Source: an uncultured Bacilli bacterium (GTDB lineage: Bacteria; Bacillota_I; Bacilli_A; RF39; UBA660). Taken from it: a stretch of DNA of 13,543 bases. Shown here piece after piece: positions 5,711 to 13,451 of the stretch (positions are counted from its first letter, which is position 1; each line of letters begins with the position of its first letter). The translations under genes were made by a program, and so were the position numbers. The notes under the pieces are model-generated. The model did not search any database and had not been told where the DNA came from. It saw only the letters and a list, made by a program, of their open reading frames with translations. Location: assembly GCA_947598455.1 (NCBI GenBank), contig CANQFI010000038.1, positions 1 to 13,543 of the forward strand, in the 5' to 3' direction.

Positions 5711-6613
5711 ATGCTTTATCAAAAAAATCTAATAAATGATATAGATAGTAAAAAAGAATATGATTATTTAATTGATGCTCCAATATTTAATGATGATATA
5801 GATATTAGAGATATTGCAGCTTTAGAAAGTTTTCATCGAAATAAAGGATATATACCAGAAAAATATATTCCATTATTTTTAAATTATATTACTTATTATA
5901 CAAGGTATAATTTATCAAAGGGATACGAGAATCCATTAACATCTGCTTATCGCTTTCAATGCTCACAGGCCGCTAATATTAATACTGAATTATTGGAAAA
6001 AATGGGTATGAAAGTTAAACAGTTCAATATTGGAGATATGATAGGAACTAATTCTATTCATGAATTATGTGAAGTATGGGTTCCGACAATGATAGATGGA
6101 AAAATAAAAGAAAAAAAATATATTTTAGATCCTACTTTTAGACAATTTTGTATTAAAGAAGAAAATAGATATGAAAGATATGATGAAGAACCAAGATATA
6201 GTGTAAGAAAATCTACTCCCCACCCTGCTTATTTTTTAAATTTATCAGAAGAAGGGATTAAATTTGCTAAAGAAATTATTAGATATGGTTATTTTGAAGC
6301 GACACCAGAAAATATAAAAAGATATTTTGATAGTTTTTATTATTACTTAAAAGATAAAGAAAGCTATAAAGATCAAAGTAAAGTTGGTAAAGAATATGTA
6401 TCACCAATTAGTTATGAAGAATATAATAGTATATTAGAACAATGTGAAGATAAAAAACATCAGTTAAAATCTGGTTTAACAATAATGACACCTTTAGAAA
6501 AAATTAATCTAGCAAGAAAGAAAATGAAAAATAGATTTAAATTTTTCTTTACTAAAAAAGATGATTATCAAAGTAATTTAGATTTTGATGTTGATGATGG
6601 AATAAAATTATAA
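5711..6613 (+). CDS. Putative transglutaminase-like cysteine enzyme, cytoplasmic
   Basis: A 300-residue protein from the ATG at 5711 (GAGGTGAT ribosome site; the GTG at 5702 lies inside that site and is rejected). The core has three blocks in the order and spacing of the transglutaminase/papain-like triad: Cys84 in 'YRFQCSQAANI', His117 in 'SIHELCEVWVP', and Asp140 in 'YILDPTFRQFC'. In that superfamily Cys-His-Asp acts on glutamine amides or peptide bonds, and a 'DPTxxQF' block is a recurring mark. There is no signal peptide or membrane helix. The C-terminal ~100 residues are charged and lysine-rich with no recognisable domain. Substrate unknown. It shares the intergenic region with the metal operon but nothing suggests a metal role. 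The family call is inference from the triad. Confidence 0.7.
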   Translation: MLYQKNLINDIDSKKEYDYLIDAPIFNDDIDIRDIAALESFHRNKGYIPEKYIPLFLNYITYYTRYNLSKGYENPLTSAYRFQCSQAANINTELLEKMGMKVKQFNIGDMIGTNSIHELCEVWVPTMIDGKIKEKKYILDPTFRQFCIKEENRYERYDEEPRYSVRKSTPHPAYFLNLSEEGIKFAKEIIRYGYFEATPENIKRYFDSFYYYLKDKESYKDQSKVGKEYVSPISYEEYNSILEQCEDKKHQLKSGLTIMTPLEKINLARKKMKNRFKFFFTKKDDYQSNLDFDVDDGIKL

Positions 6614-6642
6614 AAAGATTCTAGGATATTTAGAATCTTTTA
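6613..6642. terminator. Bidirectional terminator between convergent genes
   Basis: An 11-bp stem AAAAGATTCTA/TAGAATCTTTT with a 7-nt loop lies between two convergent stop codons. T-rich sequence follows on both strands (TTTTATTAT on plus, TTTTTATAATTTT on minus), so it can end transcripts from either side. Confidence 0.85.
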
Positions 6643-7341
6643 TTATGAGTTTAAAATCCAGGTAATGATTTGTTCTTTTATACTAAAGTATTCTTCTTCA
6701 GTAAATTGCATATTAGCAATACAATATCTTTGATTAGCAATATGGGAACAAAACATACATTCATATAAGTTATAACAATCTTGAATAAAGAAAGAATTAC
6801 TTATCTTACTAGACCAGATAACATTGTAAGAGTTACTACAATCTTTAGAATCATCAGTACGAATACAAAAACTTGATGTACCACTTCTTTGACATGCTAA
6901 AATAAATTCACAATTACCACAAGAATCTGAATATATAATATTGTTAGAATTAGAACAGTCTGTTGAACGATAGACGTTTTCACAACCATAAATGGTATCA
7001 CTTTTAGAAACATTTATTGAATCATTAACACGTTCGGTGGTGGTATAATTAATGCTTTGCCATATCTTAATTATTTCTTCTAAAGATGATATGTCTTTTT
7101 TAGGAAGTAACCAGCCTTTAGTGGCTTCTCTTTTTTCCATATTTTTTAAAGTTATAAAGTGTGAATTGTTAATAGAATCGGCCCATGTTTCTTCATTAGT
7201 TGTCGAATCATAAACTTTTTTTGGGAGTTTTACATCAAAAGCAAATTTTTCTAAGATTTCATCTAAAGTATATTTATTATCTTTATTAAAGACATTATTA
7301 AATATTTTATTAATTATTTCTAATGCTTCATGATCTTTCAT
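6643..7341 (-). CDS. Cysteine-rich repeat protein paired with the HerA/VirB4-like ATPase
   Basis: A 232-residue protein of unknown function. Residues 1-110 are ordinary and probably helical, with 'KGWLLPKKDISSLEEIIKIW'. Residues 113-212 carry eleven cysteines at a fixed 39-residue period: C120/C159/C198, C129/C168/C207 and C150/C189 all fit, and DCSNS recurs at 128 and 167. The short polar turns (SNSNNIIYSDS, SNSYNVIWSSK) suggest a right-handed beta-helix or solenoid. No signal peptide, so the Cys may bind metal rather than form disulfides (inference). The C-terminus 'CIANMQFTEEEYFSIKEQI' looks like a conserved capping motif. The ATG directly follows the TAA of the ATPase gene, with the ribosome site GAGGTGA inside its last codons, so the two are coupled and probably work together. 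Confidence 0.8.
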   Translation of the reverse strand: MKDHEALEIINKIFNNVFNKDNKYTLDEILEKFAFDVKLPKKVYDSTTNEETWADSINNSHFITLKNMEKREATKGWLLPKKDISSLEEIIKIWQSINYTTTERVNDSINVSKSDTIYGCENVYRSTDCSNSNNIIYSDSCGNCEFILACQRSGTSSFCIRTDDSKDCSNSYNVIWSSKISNSFFIQDCYNLYECMFCSHIANQRYCIANMQFTEEEYFSIKEQIITWILNS

Positions 7342-9189
7342 TTATTTCACCTCTATTCTACTGGATGAATTGGTTTTTAAAATATTATTTAAATCAACAC
7401 CTGTAATACTAAAAGAAGTTTTAGGAATTGCTTTAGGACTTTCTTTAACTTCTTTATTTTCATTAATAATATTTTTTATTCGAGGAATACTGGTAAAATC
7501 TAAAGTATAAGCTTTAAAAGCTGGTAAGAGTAAACCATTTTCATCGATTCTAATAAGACATTGGCGATTATTTAATTCAGATAATAATTTTATTTTAGTT
7601 TCTTTATTATCATCTAAAGGAATTTTAATATTTAGGTTATCAACAAGTAAGATTGCATCTAATTTAGAGACTCTAAATATATAATAATTAACAATATTAG
7701 CAAAGATCGAATCTTTTAAACTGAAAGATATTTGATTAAAGTATTGACTAGCTAAAACTAAAGATAAATTATATTTACGAGATTCTGATAAAAAACGACT
7801 AAGAATAGGATTTTCAATAACCGCTACTTCATCGATGATAAAGATAATATGTTTGTTAAATGAATGAGACTGTACTAAAGTAAGTAATTGTTCCATAATA
7901 AGACCAGAGATAGTTTTAGTTACTTTATCACCTAGTTTTGTACGATCTAAAGAAAAGATATTAAGAAAGTTATCATTAATCGTTTCTTTAATATTACTAT
8001 TTATATTATTTTCATTAAAAACAGGTATCATTTCCATTTCATCGATAAAAGCAATAATTGGTGAAATAGCTTCATTATAAGATTTAGTCTTTAAATCATT
8101 AAAGTCTGATAAAAAGAAATCAATAACACTCATGGGAAGATATTCTTTAGATTTTTTTATTAAATTATTACGATATTCAATATCTAAAATTACTTTTCTT
8201 AAAGTATTAAAATTAAATTCTTTATTGCTAACTAGAAGATAAATAGAATGTCTTAAGACTCTTTCTAATTTTGAATTATATTGATCAGCGATGAGACTTT
8301 TTAGTAAATCAAGAAGATTTTCCGTAGTACTAATAATGTCATTAGATGAACTATCAAATAAGTTAATACTATCATTATAAGTATTAAAATCGATTACTTT
8401 ACCGATACCACCTAAATCATTTTCTAAAGCGGCATGAGGATCAATAATAACAACTTTATAGTTATCTTTAAAAGATGGTTTATTTAAATTAGCAACATAT
8501 GATGCAATAAATTTAGATTTACCAGAACCTGATGAACCTAGAATTAGAGAATGTTTAGCAAAAGAATATTTATTTTGAGGAAGATAAAAATTACCTTCTA
8601 AGTAAGGGAAAGTATCGACTTGTAAAATAGAATTAGTTTTATCACTATTTAAAAGATGTAATATTTTATTAATATCTAAATATTTAGGAACACTTTTAAA
8701 GGTGAATCTTTTATTAGAAGCAAAATCAATGCTTAATAAACTTGATGGTATACCTAAAAGCATTTTAGTTCTAAAGATAATATCATTTTTTTGAATATAA
8801 AAATATATTTTAGATAATATTTTTTCAGAACTTATTTTACGAAAAGTTATTTTTACTTCTTTGATTGTTCCAATATCTTTTATTTCACAATAATTATAAA
8901 CATCTAATAAACTACTACCAATATTAAAGTATGTTGGTAATGATAAATAATAATTAAATTTATTTAATGATTGGCATTCGTTTAAGATAAAGGAATCTAA
9001 TTTATTTATTGTAGCTGGTAATTTATTTTTAGTATTTATAAAATATCTAATTTTATTTTGTTCAATTTTTATGGTTATAGTCCAAAGATGAAATAAACCA
9101 ATATAATTTGAAATAACATTGATAAAATTTTGCCATTCGTCTTTTGTTATATTGTTTTTAGTTAAAAATATTTCAGATGAGTACCCCAT
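7342..9189 (-). CDS. HerA/VirB4-like (DUF87-type) ATPase
   Basis: A P-loop ATPase of the HerA/FtsK/VirB4 superfamily, 615 residues from the ATG at 9189. Seen (numbered from an in-frame GTG 9 bp upstream, so subtract 3): Walker A GSSGSGKS (221-228); a second conserved strand 'VVIIDPHAALEND' (249-261), typical of DUF87-like translocases; Walker B 'IIFIIDEVAVIE' (451-462); and a sensor block 'VLASQYFNQI' (481-490). The first ~200 residues form a separate beta-rich domain. Such enzymes move DNA or protein through channels, or act as DNA translocases in repair and defence; no relaxase, coupling protein or other conjugation gene is nearby. The GTG at 9198 is within the GAGGTGA ribosome site, hence the ATG start. 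Coupled to the cysteine-rich gene downstream. Confidence 0.85.
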   Translation of the reverse strand: MGYSSEIFLTKNNITKDEWQNFINVISNYIGLFHLWTITIKIEQNKIRYFINTKNKLPATINKLDSFILNECQSLNKFNYYLSLPTYFNIGSSLLDVYNYCEIKDIGTIKEVKITFRKISSEKILSKIYFYIQKNDIIFRTKMLLGIPSSLLSIDFASNKRFTFKSVPKYLDINKILHLLNSDKTNSILQVDTFPYLEGNFYLPQNKYSFAKHSLILGSSGSGKSKFIASYVANLNKPSFKDNYKVVIIDPHAALENDLGGIGKVIDFNTYNDSINLFDSSSNDIISTTENLLDLLKSLIADQYNSKLERVLRHSIYLLVSNKEFNFNTLRKVILDIEYRNNLIKKSKEYLPMSVIDFFLSDFNDLKTKSYNEAISPIIAFIDEMEMIPVFNENNINSNIKETINDNFLNIFSLDRTKLGDKVTKTISGLIMEQLLTLVQSHSFNKHIIFIIDEVAVIENPILSRFLSESRKYNLSLVLASQYFNQISFSLKDSIFANIVNYYIFRVSKLDAILLVDNLNIKIPLDDNKETKIKLLSELNNRQCLIRIDENGLLLPAFKAYTLDFTSIPRIKNIINENKEVKESPKAIPKTSFSITGVDLNNILKTNSSSRIEVK

Positions 9190-9209
9190 AAACTTCACCT
9201 CATGAGAAC

Positions 9210-9215
9210 ATTATA
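9210..9215 (-). promoter_or_regulatory. Possible -10 box for the ATPase gene pair
   Basis: TATAAT on the minus strand, about 20 nt before the ATG, without a convincing -35 box. It follows the terminator of the AraC-type gene, so a separate promoter is expected here. Confidence 0.35.
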
Positions 9216-9225
9216 AAAGAAAGAT

Positions 9226-9259
9226 AATTAAAAAAACTGACTTTTTAGATACCAGTTTT
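9226..9259 (-). terminator. Intrinsic terminator of the AraC-type gene
   Basis: The stem AAAACTG/CAGTTTT (9253-9259, 9233-9239) with a 13-nt loop is followed by a T-run on the minus strand. The left arm and stop codon belong to the end of the AraC-type gene. Confidence 0.6.
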
Positions 9260-10060
9260 ATCAGTTTGTAGTGGTACTAAAAATTCAGTTATATCATCAT
9301 GATAATATTCTAGTTCAGGAGCATCAGAAAAGTTTAAATTGGAACTTGGTAAAAATTCGATATAGAATTTATCTGACATGGCTTGGATATCTTGGGGTTC
9401 TTGAGATGGTATTTTAAAAACAACATATTTACTAGCGGGAATAATTATCTTTTCGAAATTAGGAATTTCTTTATCATATAAAATCCAATAAGCATTACAG
9501 TATCTTCGTTCTAAGTCTTTATAAGTTATCATGCCATAAGGAATATCACCATAAGTTTTTGCGCATTTTAGGAGACATTCATGAAAAAATCTTGGAGCAT
9601 CAGCATTAATATGATCATTATCAGTATCAACTTTACAGCCATATAAAGTTAATTCTTCTTTAGCAATTATTTCATAGGGAATTTCTTCAGTTATTTGAAT
9701 ATCTTCATTAAAGATGATTCGAGGGAAGATTTTTAGTTTACTTTCTTTGGTTACTTGACTAGGTTTAATACCATGAAATTGTTCAAAAGCACGAGAAAAA
9801 GAAGTGGCATTATCATAACAATATTTAATAGCAATATCCATTATTTTATCATTACCATTATATAATTCTTCACCAGCACAAGATAATCTTCTTTTTCTAA
9901 TATATTCAGTTAAAGTTACATTAGTTAGTAAAGAAAAGATTCTTTGCATAGTATAAGAATTAACTCCTAACATCATAGCTAATTTTCCAAAATCAATCTT
10001 ATCTTCTAAATGATTATCAATATATTCAGTTATATTATTTAAGGATGCATATACATTCAT
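9245..10060 (-). CDS. AraC-family regulator with GyrI-like effector-binding domain
   Basis: A 271-residue transcription regulator. Residues ~1-106 hold the two helix-turn-helix units of the AraC/XylS family: 'DFGKLAMMLGVNSYTMQRIF' in the first and 'IMDIAIKYCYDNATSFSRAF', then 'FHGIKPSQV', in the second. Residues ~120-271 look like a GyrI/Rob/BmrR-type small-molecule-binding domain (it begins at 'PRIIFNEDIQITEEIPYEII' and includes 'KYVVFKIPSQEPQDI'). Proteins with this order usually control drug or stress responses after binding a lipophilic compound (family knowledge). Start: ATG at 10060 with GGTGATAAC before it. A perfect palindrome at 10090-10114 sits in its promoter region and may be an operator. 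No transporter is on the same transcript, but the ABC locus lies directly upstream. Confidence 0.88.
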   Translation of the reverse strand: MNVYASLNNITEYIDNHLEDKIDFGKLAMMLGVNSYTMQRIFSLLTNVTLTEYIRKRRLSCAGEELYNGNDKIMDIAIKYCYDNATSFSRAFEQFHGIKPSQVTKESKLKIFPRIIFNEDIQITEEIPYEIIAKEELTLYGCKVDTDNDHINADAPRFFHECLLKCAKTYGDIPYGMITYKDLERRYCNAYWILYDKEIPNFEKIIIPASKYVVFKIPSQEPQDIQAMSDKFYIEFLPSSNLNFSDAPELEYYHDDITEFLVPLQTDKTGI

Positions 10061-10089
10061 GTTATCACCACTACTATTTTATCATAGAA

Positions 10090-10114
10090 AAATAAGTACG
10101 GGGTGTACTTATTT
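10090..10114. terminator. Perfect palindrome: terminator of the ABC locus and/or operator of the AraC-type gene
   Basis: AAATAAGTAC/GTACTTATTT, 10-bp arms with a GGGGT centre (plus strand). On the minus strand it is followed by TTTTT-C, so it can terminate the permease transcript ending at 10196. It also covers the stretch where the -35 box of the AraC-type gene should be: a -10-like TATGAT (10081-10086) has no -35 match except AGTACA inside the palindrome. Both roles are possible. Confidence 0.6.
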
Positions 10115-10195
10115 AAGAATTAAAATTACTTTTATTATGCACAAATTTTTTTAATAATAATTTTTATTTATGTTAAAAATTATATTTTCAAAATA

Positions 10196-11428
10196 TTATA
10201 TATTATTTTTTAACAAAGAATCTATATTATTATTCAATATTTTTTTTAGATTTGACTTATCTATTATTACTATAAATATATTAAAGAAAAAGAAAGATAA
10301 AATTATAAATATATAAGGTATTCTCAAAATGAAATTATTATATGTTACTTCAACTAACAATGTATATGTTATATTATTTATAATTATTAAATATAAAAAT
10401 AATGCAATTAAATAACTTATTATTATAATAATTATATTTTCATTAATATTTAAATCTATAATAAGTTTTTCATTATATCCTAATGCTTTCAATGTGCCTA
10501 TATTATTAATTTTATTATTATTCTTTTTAATAATAAAATAATATAATATAATCATAGTTAAAATTATAATTATAACTGATATGATTAATGGAATAATTAA
10601 TAATATATTTAGAAGTTCAAAATTTATATTTATTATATTTTCATATTGAATATTTAATTTTTCTAACGAATTTAAAACATTATTAGTATTTTTTATATCA
10701 TCTATTCTTAAAATATAATCTTTATATTCTGTATATTGTTTTGAAATCAAATTGCCTTTTTCGTCATAACTTTCTATATATCCCATATAATTAGATGTTA
10801 ATTCGTCAAATGTTTGAGTATCAACATAACATGTATTTGCCTCTTCAAAATATTTGTTTTCATATATTCCAACTATAGTAATTGTTATATTTTTATTATT
10901 TAAATTTTCGTTTTCTGAATTAATGCTTAATTTTTTATTTATTAAATCTTTACTTGAATAAAATAAATTGCTATATATTCTTTCATTATATTCATGAGGG
11001 TAAAAAATATTAGGACAGGCCATTTCATATTTATCTAATATTTTTTTACCTTTTTTTACTTTTATATCATTATCTTTTAACAAAGGTTTTATAAGAATAA
11101 TTCCTTTTTCATTTTTAAAATCAAATTCAGATATTTCAAATCGTTTGGAATTTTGATATTTATTATTAATTACTAATTCTACATTTTCAATCTTCTTAAT
11201 TTCATCTATTTGTTTTGAGGTTAATTCTTCTTCAGAACTAGAACTTATTAAATATGTTCTACCAAACTCGGAATTTCTAATTTCTTTTTTATTTTCCAAA
11301 CTAAATTTTATAATTGTTAAACAAGTAAATAAAATTAAAAAAATTAAAGTTAATACTATTGCTAATATTATATTCTTTTTTTCAAATAATCTGTTTCTGA
11401 TAATAAAAAGTTGATCATTAAATTTCAC
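10196..11428 (-). CDS. FtsX/MacB-type ABC transporter permease
   Basis: A 410-residue membrane subunit of a MacB/LolCE-type mechanotransmission ABC transporter. Topology: TM1 at 19-41, a large extracytoplasmic domain (~42-270), then TM2 271-299, TM3 331-350 and TM4 369-389, the standard four-helix FtsX pattern. The cytoplasmic loop 'INNIGTLKALGYNEKLI' (307-323) is the coupling helix that contacts the ATPase. It starts with GTG in a GTGA overlap with the ATPase stop, so the two are translated together. Such pumps extract substrates from the outer membrane face, often antimicrobial peptides or lipoproteins (family knowledge). Base composition is extreme, with many ATA and AAT codons (Ile/Asn runs), more so than the genes left of 10 kb. 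Confidence 0.9.
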   Translation of the reverse strand: MKFNDQLFIIRNRLFEKKNIILAIVLTLIFLILFTCLTIIKFSLENKKEIRNSEFGRTYLISSSSEEELTSKQIDEIKKIENVELVINNKYQNSKRFEISEFDFKNEKGIILIKPLLKDNDIKVKKGKKILDKYEMACPNIFYPHEYNERIYSNLFYSSKDLINKKLSINSENENLNNKNITITIVGIYENKYFEEANTCYVDTQTFDELTSNYMGYIESYDEKGNLISKQYTEYKDYILRIDDIKNTNNVLNSLEKLNIQYENIININFELLNILLIIPLIISVIIIILTMIILYYFIIKKNNNKINNIGTLKALGYNEKLIIDLNINENIIIIIISYLIALFLYLIIINNITYTLLVEVTYNNFILRIPYIFIILSFFFFNIFIVIIDKSNLKKILNNNIDSLLKNNI

Positions 11429-12105
11429 TCAGACACCAACTCTCCATTTTTTATAAAGATAACTTTATCAGCGTAGAGTTTTACTTCTTTACTATGTGAA
11501 ACAACAATAACACATTTACCCTCTTTAGATAAATCTTTTAAATAATTAAATATTATTTTTTCATTTTTTTCGTCTAAATCACCAGTCGGTTCATCAGCTA
11601 AAATAATTGAAGGATTATTTGCTAATGCTCTAGCAATACATACTCTTTGCTTTTCGCCACCTGATAATTCTTTAGGAAAATGGTCTTGACGTTCAAGAAG
11701 ATCAAATTTTTTTAATAAATTTTTGGCTATTCTTTCTCTATCTTTTTTTGCAATTTCTTTATTTATTAACATGGGTAAAATTACATTTTCTTTTGCTGTC
11801 ATACTTTCCTCTAAGTAAAATTCTTGAAAAATAAAACCTATTTCTTTCATTCTTATTTTTGAAGATTCTTGATCTGTTAAGTCATTTATATTTTGTCCAT
11901 TTAAAAGATAGTCTCCACTATTACATTTATTCATTAAACCAAGTATATTAATTAATGTTGATTTGCCACTACCTGAGTGTCCCATTATTGCATAGAACTT
12001 ACCTTTTTCAAATGATATATTAATATTTATTAATGCATTTATTTTATTATTATTTTTTATATAAAATTTATTAATTTTTGTTAATTCAATTACATTTTTT
12101 TTCAT
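11425..12105 (-). CDS. MacB/LolD-type ABC transporter ATP-binding protein
   Basis: A 226-residue nucleotide-binding subunit. Walker A GHSGSGKST (42-50); Q-loop Gln94 in 'FIFQEF'; signature LSGGEKQR (147-154); Walker B 'IILADEP' (167-173) with the typical 'TGDLD' following; H-loop His204. This set and length match the LolD/MacB/FtsE group, which always pairs with an FtsX-type permease, present directly downstream. The ribosome site before ATG 12105 is weak (AAGG at long spacing), and a strong hairpin lies upstream, so it is likely expressed less than the secreted-protein genes before it (inference). Confidence 0.95.
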   Translation of the reverse strand: MKKNVIELTKINKFYIKNNNKINALININISFEKGKFYAIMGHSGSGKSTLINILGLMNKCNSGDYLLNGQNINDLTDQESSKIRMKEIGFIFQEFYLEESMTAKENVILPMLINKEIAKKDRERIAKNLLKKFDLLERQDHFPKELSGGEKQRVCIARALANNPSIILADEPTGDLDEKNEKIIFNYLKDLSKEGKCVIVVSHSKEVKLYADKVIFIKNGELVSE

Positions 12106-12137
12106 TTATAGTACCAACCTTAATAATTTATTTATTA

Positions 12138-12174
12138 AATGTCGGTTGCTATATTTTTTATAACAACCGACATT
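12138..12174 (-). terminator. Intercistronic hairpin, leaky terminator or RNA-stabilising stem
   Basis: An 11-bp perfect stem AATGTCGGTTG/CAACCGACATT with an A/T loop that can add four more pairs. It begins in the stop codon of the 133-aa gene. The T-tail on the minus strand is poor (TTTAAT), and the ABC ATPase gene follows in 33 bp with no clear promoter. Partial termination or 3'-end protection of the upstream mRNA is the likely effect. Confidence 0.65.
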
Positions 12175-12574
12175 AATATTGTACTAAACTAAGATATCCA
12201 TAAAGATAAGAGAAATTACTATCTTTTTTAGTTAATTCTACTCTACCTTTATAATTTGAGTTTGAGCAATTATCCCAATATGCAATATCAACTGTTCGAT
12301 TATATGTTGATATTTTTTGACTTTTTCCTACATTAACATCAAATAAGATTACTTTCTTTTTTAGAGTATATTCTAATTCTCCGTTATATAATTGAGAATA
12401 ATGTACTGCTTTTATTCCGACTGTTCCTTCTAACTTAGAGTATGTGTCCATTTCATAGCTATCACCAACGTTATAAAAATTATAGTCAGCAGCATATACA
12501 ACTGATATTAACATTAAAAATGATAATGCTAATGTTGAAAACAAAAATACTTTTTTCACATATTTTTTGTACAT
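12173..12574 (-). CDS. Small secreted protein, unknown function
   Basis: A 133-residue protein with a clear Sec signal peptide: KK-rich start, hydrophobic core ~9-26, cleavage likely after A28 or A29 ('VVYAADYNF'). The mature ~105 residues are Tyr/Asn/Ser-rich with alternating polar-hydrophobic strands ('ELEYTLKKKVILFDVNV', 'RTVDIAYWDNCS', 'YLYGYLSLVQY') that suggest a small beta-sandwich. One Cys in the mature part, so no internal disulfide. Ribosome site AAAGGAG, 8 nt before the ATG. The gene order (secreted peptide, ABC ATPase, FtsX permease) recalls lactococcin 972-like bacteriocin loci, and the fold size fits, but I cannot confirm the family by eye. The ATG-upstream 14-mer ATTATAGAAAGGAG is identical to that before the 242-aa gene. 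Confidence 0.8.
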   Translation of the reverse strand: MYKKYVKKVFLFSTLALSFLMLISVVYAADYNFYNVGDSYEMDTYSKLEGTVGIKAVHYSQLYNGELEYTLKKKVILFDVNVGKSQKISTYNRTVDIAYWDNCSNSNYKGRVELTKKDSNFSYLYGYLSLVQY

Positions 12575-12600
12575 CTATTAAACTCCTTTCTATAATATTT

Positions 12601-12618
12601 GAACAATGTTATTTGTTC
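12601..12618. promoter_or_regulatory. Hairpin in the leader of the 133-aa gene
   Basis: GAACAA/TTGTTC, a perfect 6-bp inverted repeat with a 6-nt centre, located in the 104-bp gap between the two secreted-protein genes. It could be an operator or a leader stem. No strong promoter is seen; a weak TTACAT...TATAAC pair lies upstream. Confidence 0.35.
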
Positions 12619-12678
12619 ATAAATACGTTATATATTATTTTTTGTATTATGTAACGACACTTTTAGTTCCATTTTGTC

Positions 12679-13407
12679 TTAAACATCGATGTAGACACCA
12701 GCCATGCCATCATAACTGTCTTTTACATTAGTTGCGAAGTTTAAAACATTACCATATCCTAAAGATGAAATCGTATAATTTTTACTTTGAGCTAAAATTA
12801 CATTATTTTGGGCATGTTGATACGTACCATATATTCTACCAGTGTTTTTATAATTAAAACTTATTGATTCTTCTAATCCAATCAGATTGCCTAGTGGTAA
12901 CTGAAAAGAAGTTCCGAAACCATTTTCTTTTTTCTCAAGATAATTTATTGTAGTTTTAATAGACTGACCACTATTATTAGTATACACTTGCATAAATTTA
13001 ACATCGTCTTCTAAGGATGGACCATCAAATCTTATTCCAAATACATCAAAACTTCTTGTTGAAGGCATTTGTAACCATTTAAGCGTTAGAGTAATAAAGT
13101 TCCCATTTTTTATTATTTTTATTCTCTTATAAGATGTTGTATGAGTATCTGATAATGGTAGAATAGATTCGTCTGGATAATATTTAATTATAATATTGTT
13201 CTTATTATAATTTTTTATATTGTTATATAAATCTAAGTCTATATTTTCTATAAACGCTTTTGAATATATATTACTTAATTCGTTATATTCTTTTGATGTC
13301 ATAGTTACTCCATACATGTTAATATAATTATTTTCTTTTGCATATACGATGGTACAATTTAATATAAAGAATAAGATAAATATAGTTTTTAAAACTTTTT
13401 TTATCAT
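12679..13407 (-). CDS. Secreted protein, 242 residues, unknown function
   Basis: An N-terminal signal peptide (KK, hydrophobic ~7-22) is probably cut after A23 ('IVYAKENN'). Next comes 'INMYGVTMTSKEYNELSNI' (~29-47), a helix-like motif resembling 'G..lT..EYn.L' segments that I recall at the N-terminus of many secreted Firmicute proteins. The rest (~55-242) is beta-rich with few Cys (C18 in the signal only), including 'IKIIKNGNFITLTLKWLQM', 'FDVFGIRFDGP' and a Gly/Asn-rich C-terminus, consistent with a beta-sandwich or jelly-roll. Ribosome site AAAGGAG, 10 nt before the ATG at 13407. First gene of the export locus in this window and likely expressed with the 133-aa protein. It may be a second component, an immunity factor or a surface protein; I cannot decide. 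Confidence 0.8.
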   Translation of the reverse strand: MIKKVLKTIFILFFILNCTIVYAKENNYINMYGVTMTSKEYNELSNIYSKAFIENIDLDLYNNIKNYNKNNIIIKYYPDESILPLSDTHTTSYKRIKIIKNGNFITLTLKWLQMPSTRSFDVFGIRFDGPSLEDDVKFMQVYTNNSGQSIKTTINYLEKKENGFGTSFQLPLGNLIGLEESISFNYKNTGRIYGTYQHAQNNVILAQSKNYTISSLGYGNVLNFATNVKDSYDGMAGVYIDV

Positions 13408-13432
13408 ATGTTTTGTTCTCCTTTCTATAATT

Positions 13433-13438
13433 ATTATA
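13433..13438 (-). promoter_or_regulatory. Probable -10 box of the secreted-protein operon
   Basis: TATAAT on the minus strand, about 26 nt before the ATG at 13407. The -35 region is occupied by the hairpin at 13452-13482 and has no good match. Confidence 0.45.
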
Positions 13439-13451
13439 AATTATTTTTTTA

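Noticed and set aside
7342..9189. Conjugation VirB4/TraG gene of an integrative element
   Set aside because: Only the ATPase core matches; no relaxase, coupling protein, integrase, att site or other transfer gene is present in the window.
12442..12654. Open frame of 70 codons on the plus strand
   Set aside because: Antisense to the signal peptide of the 133-aa gene and its leader; hydrophobic only by shadowing.
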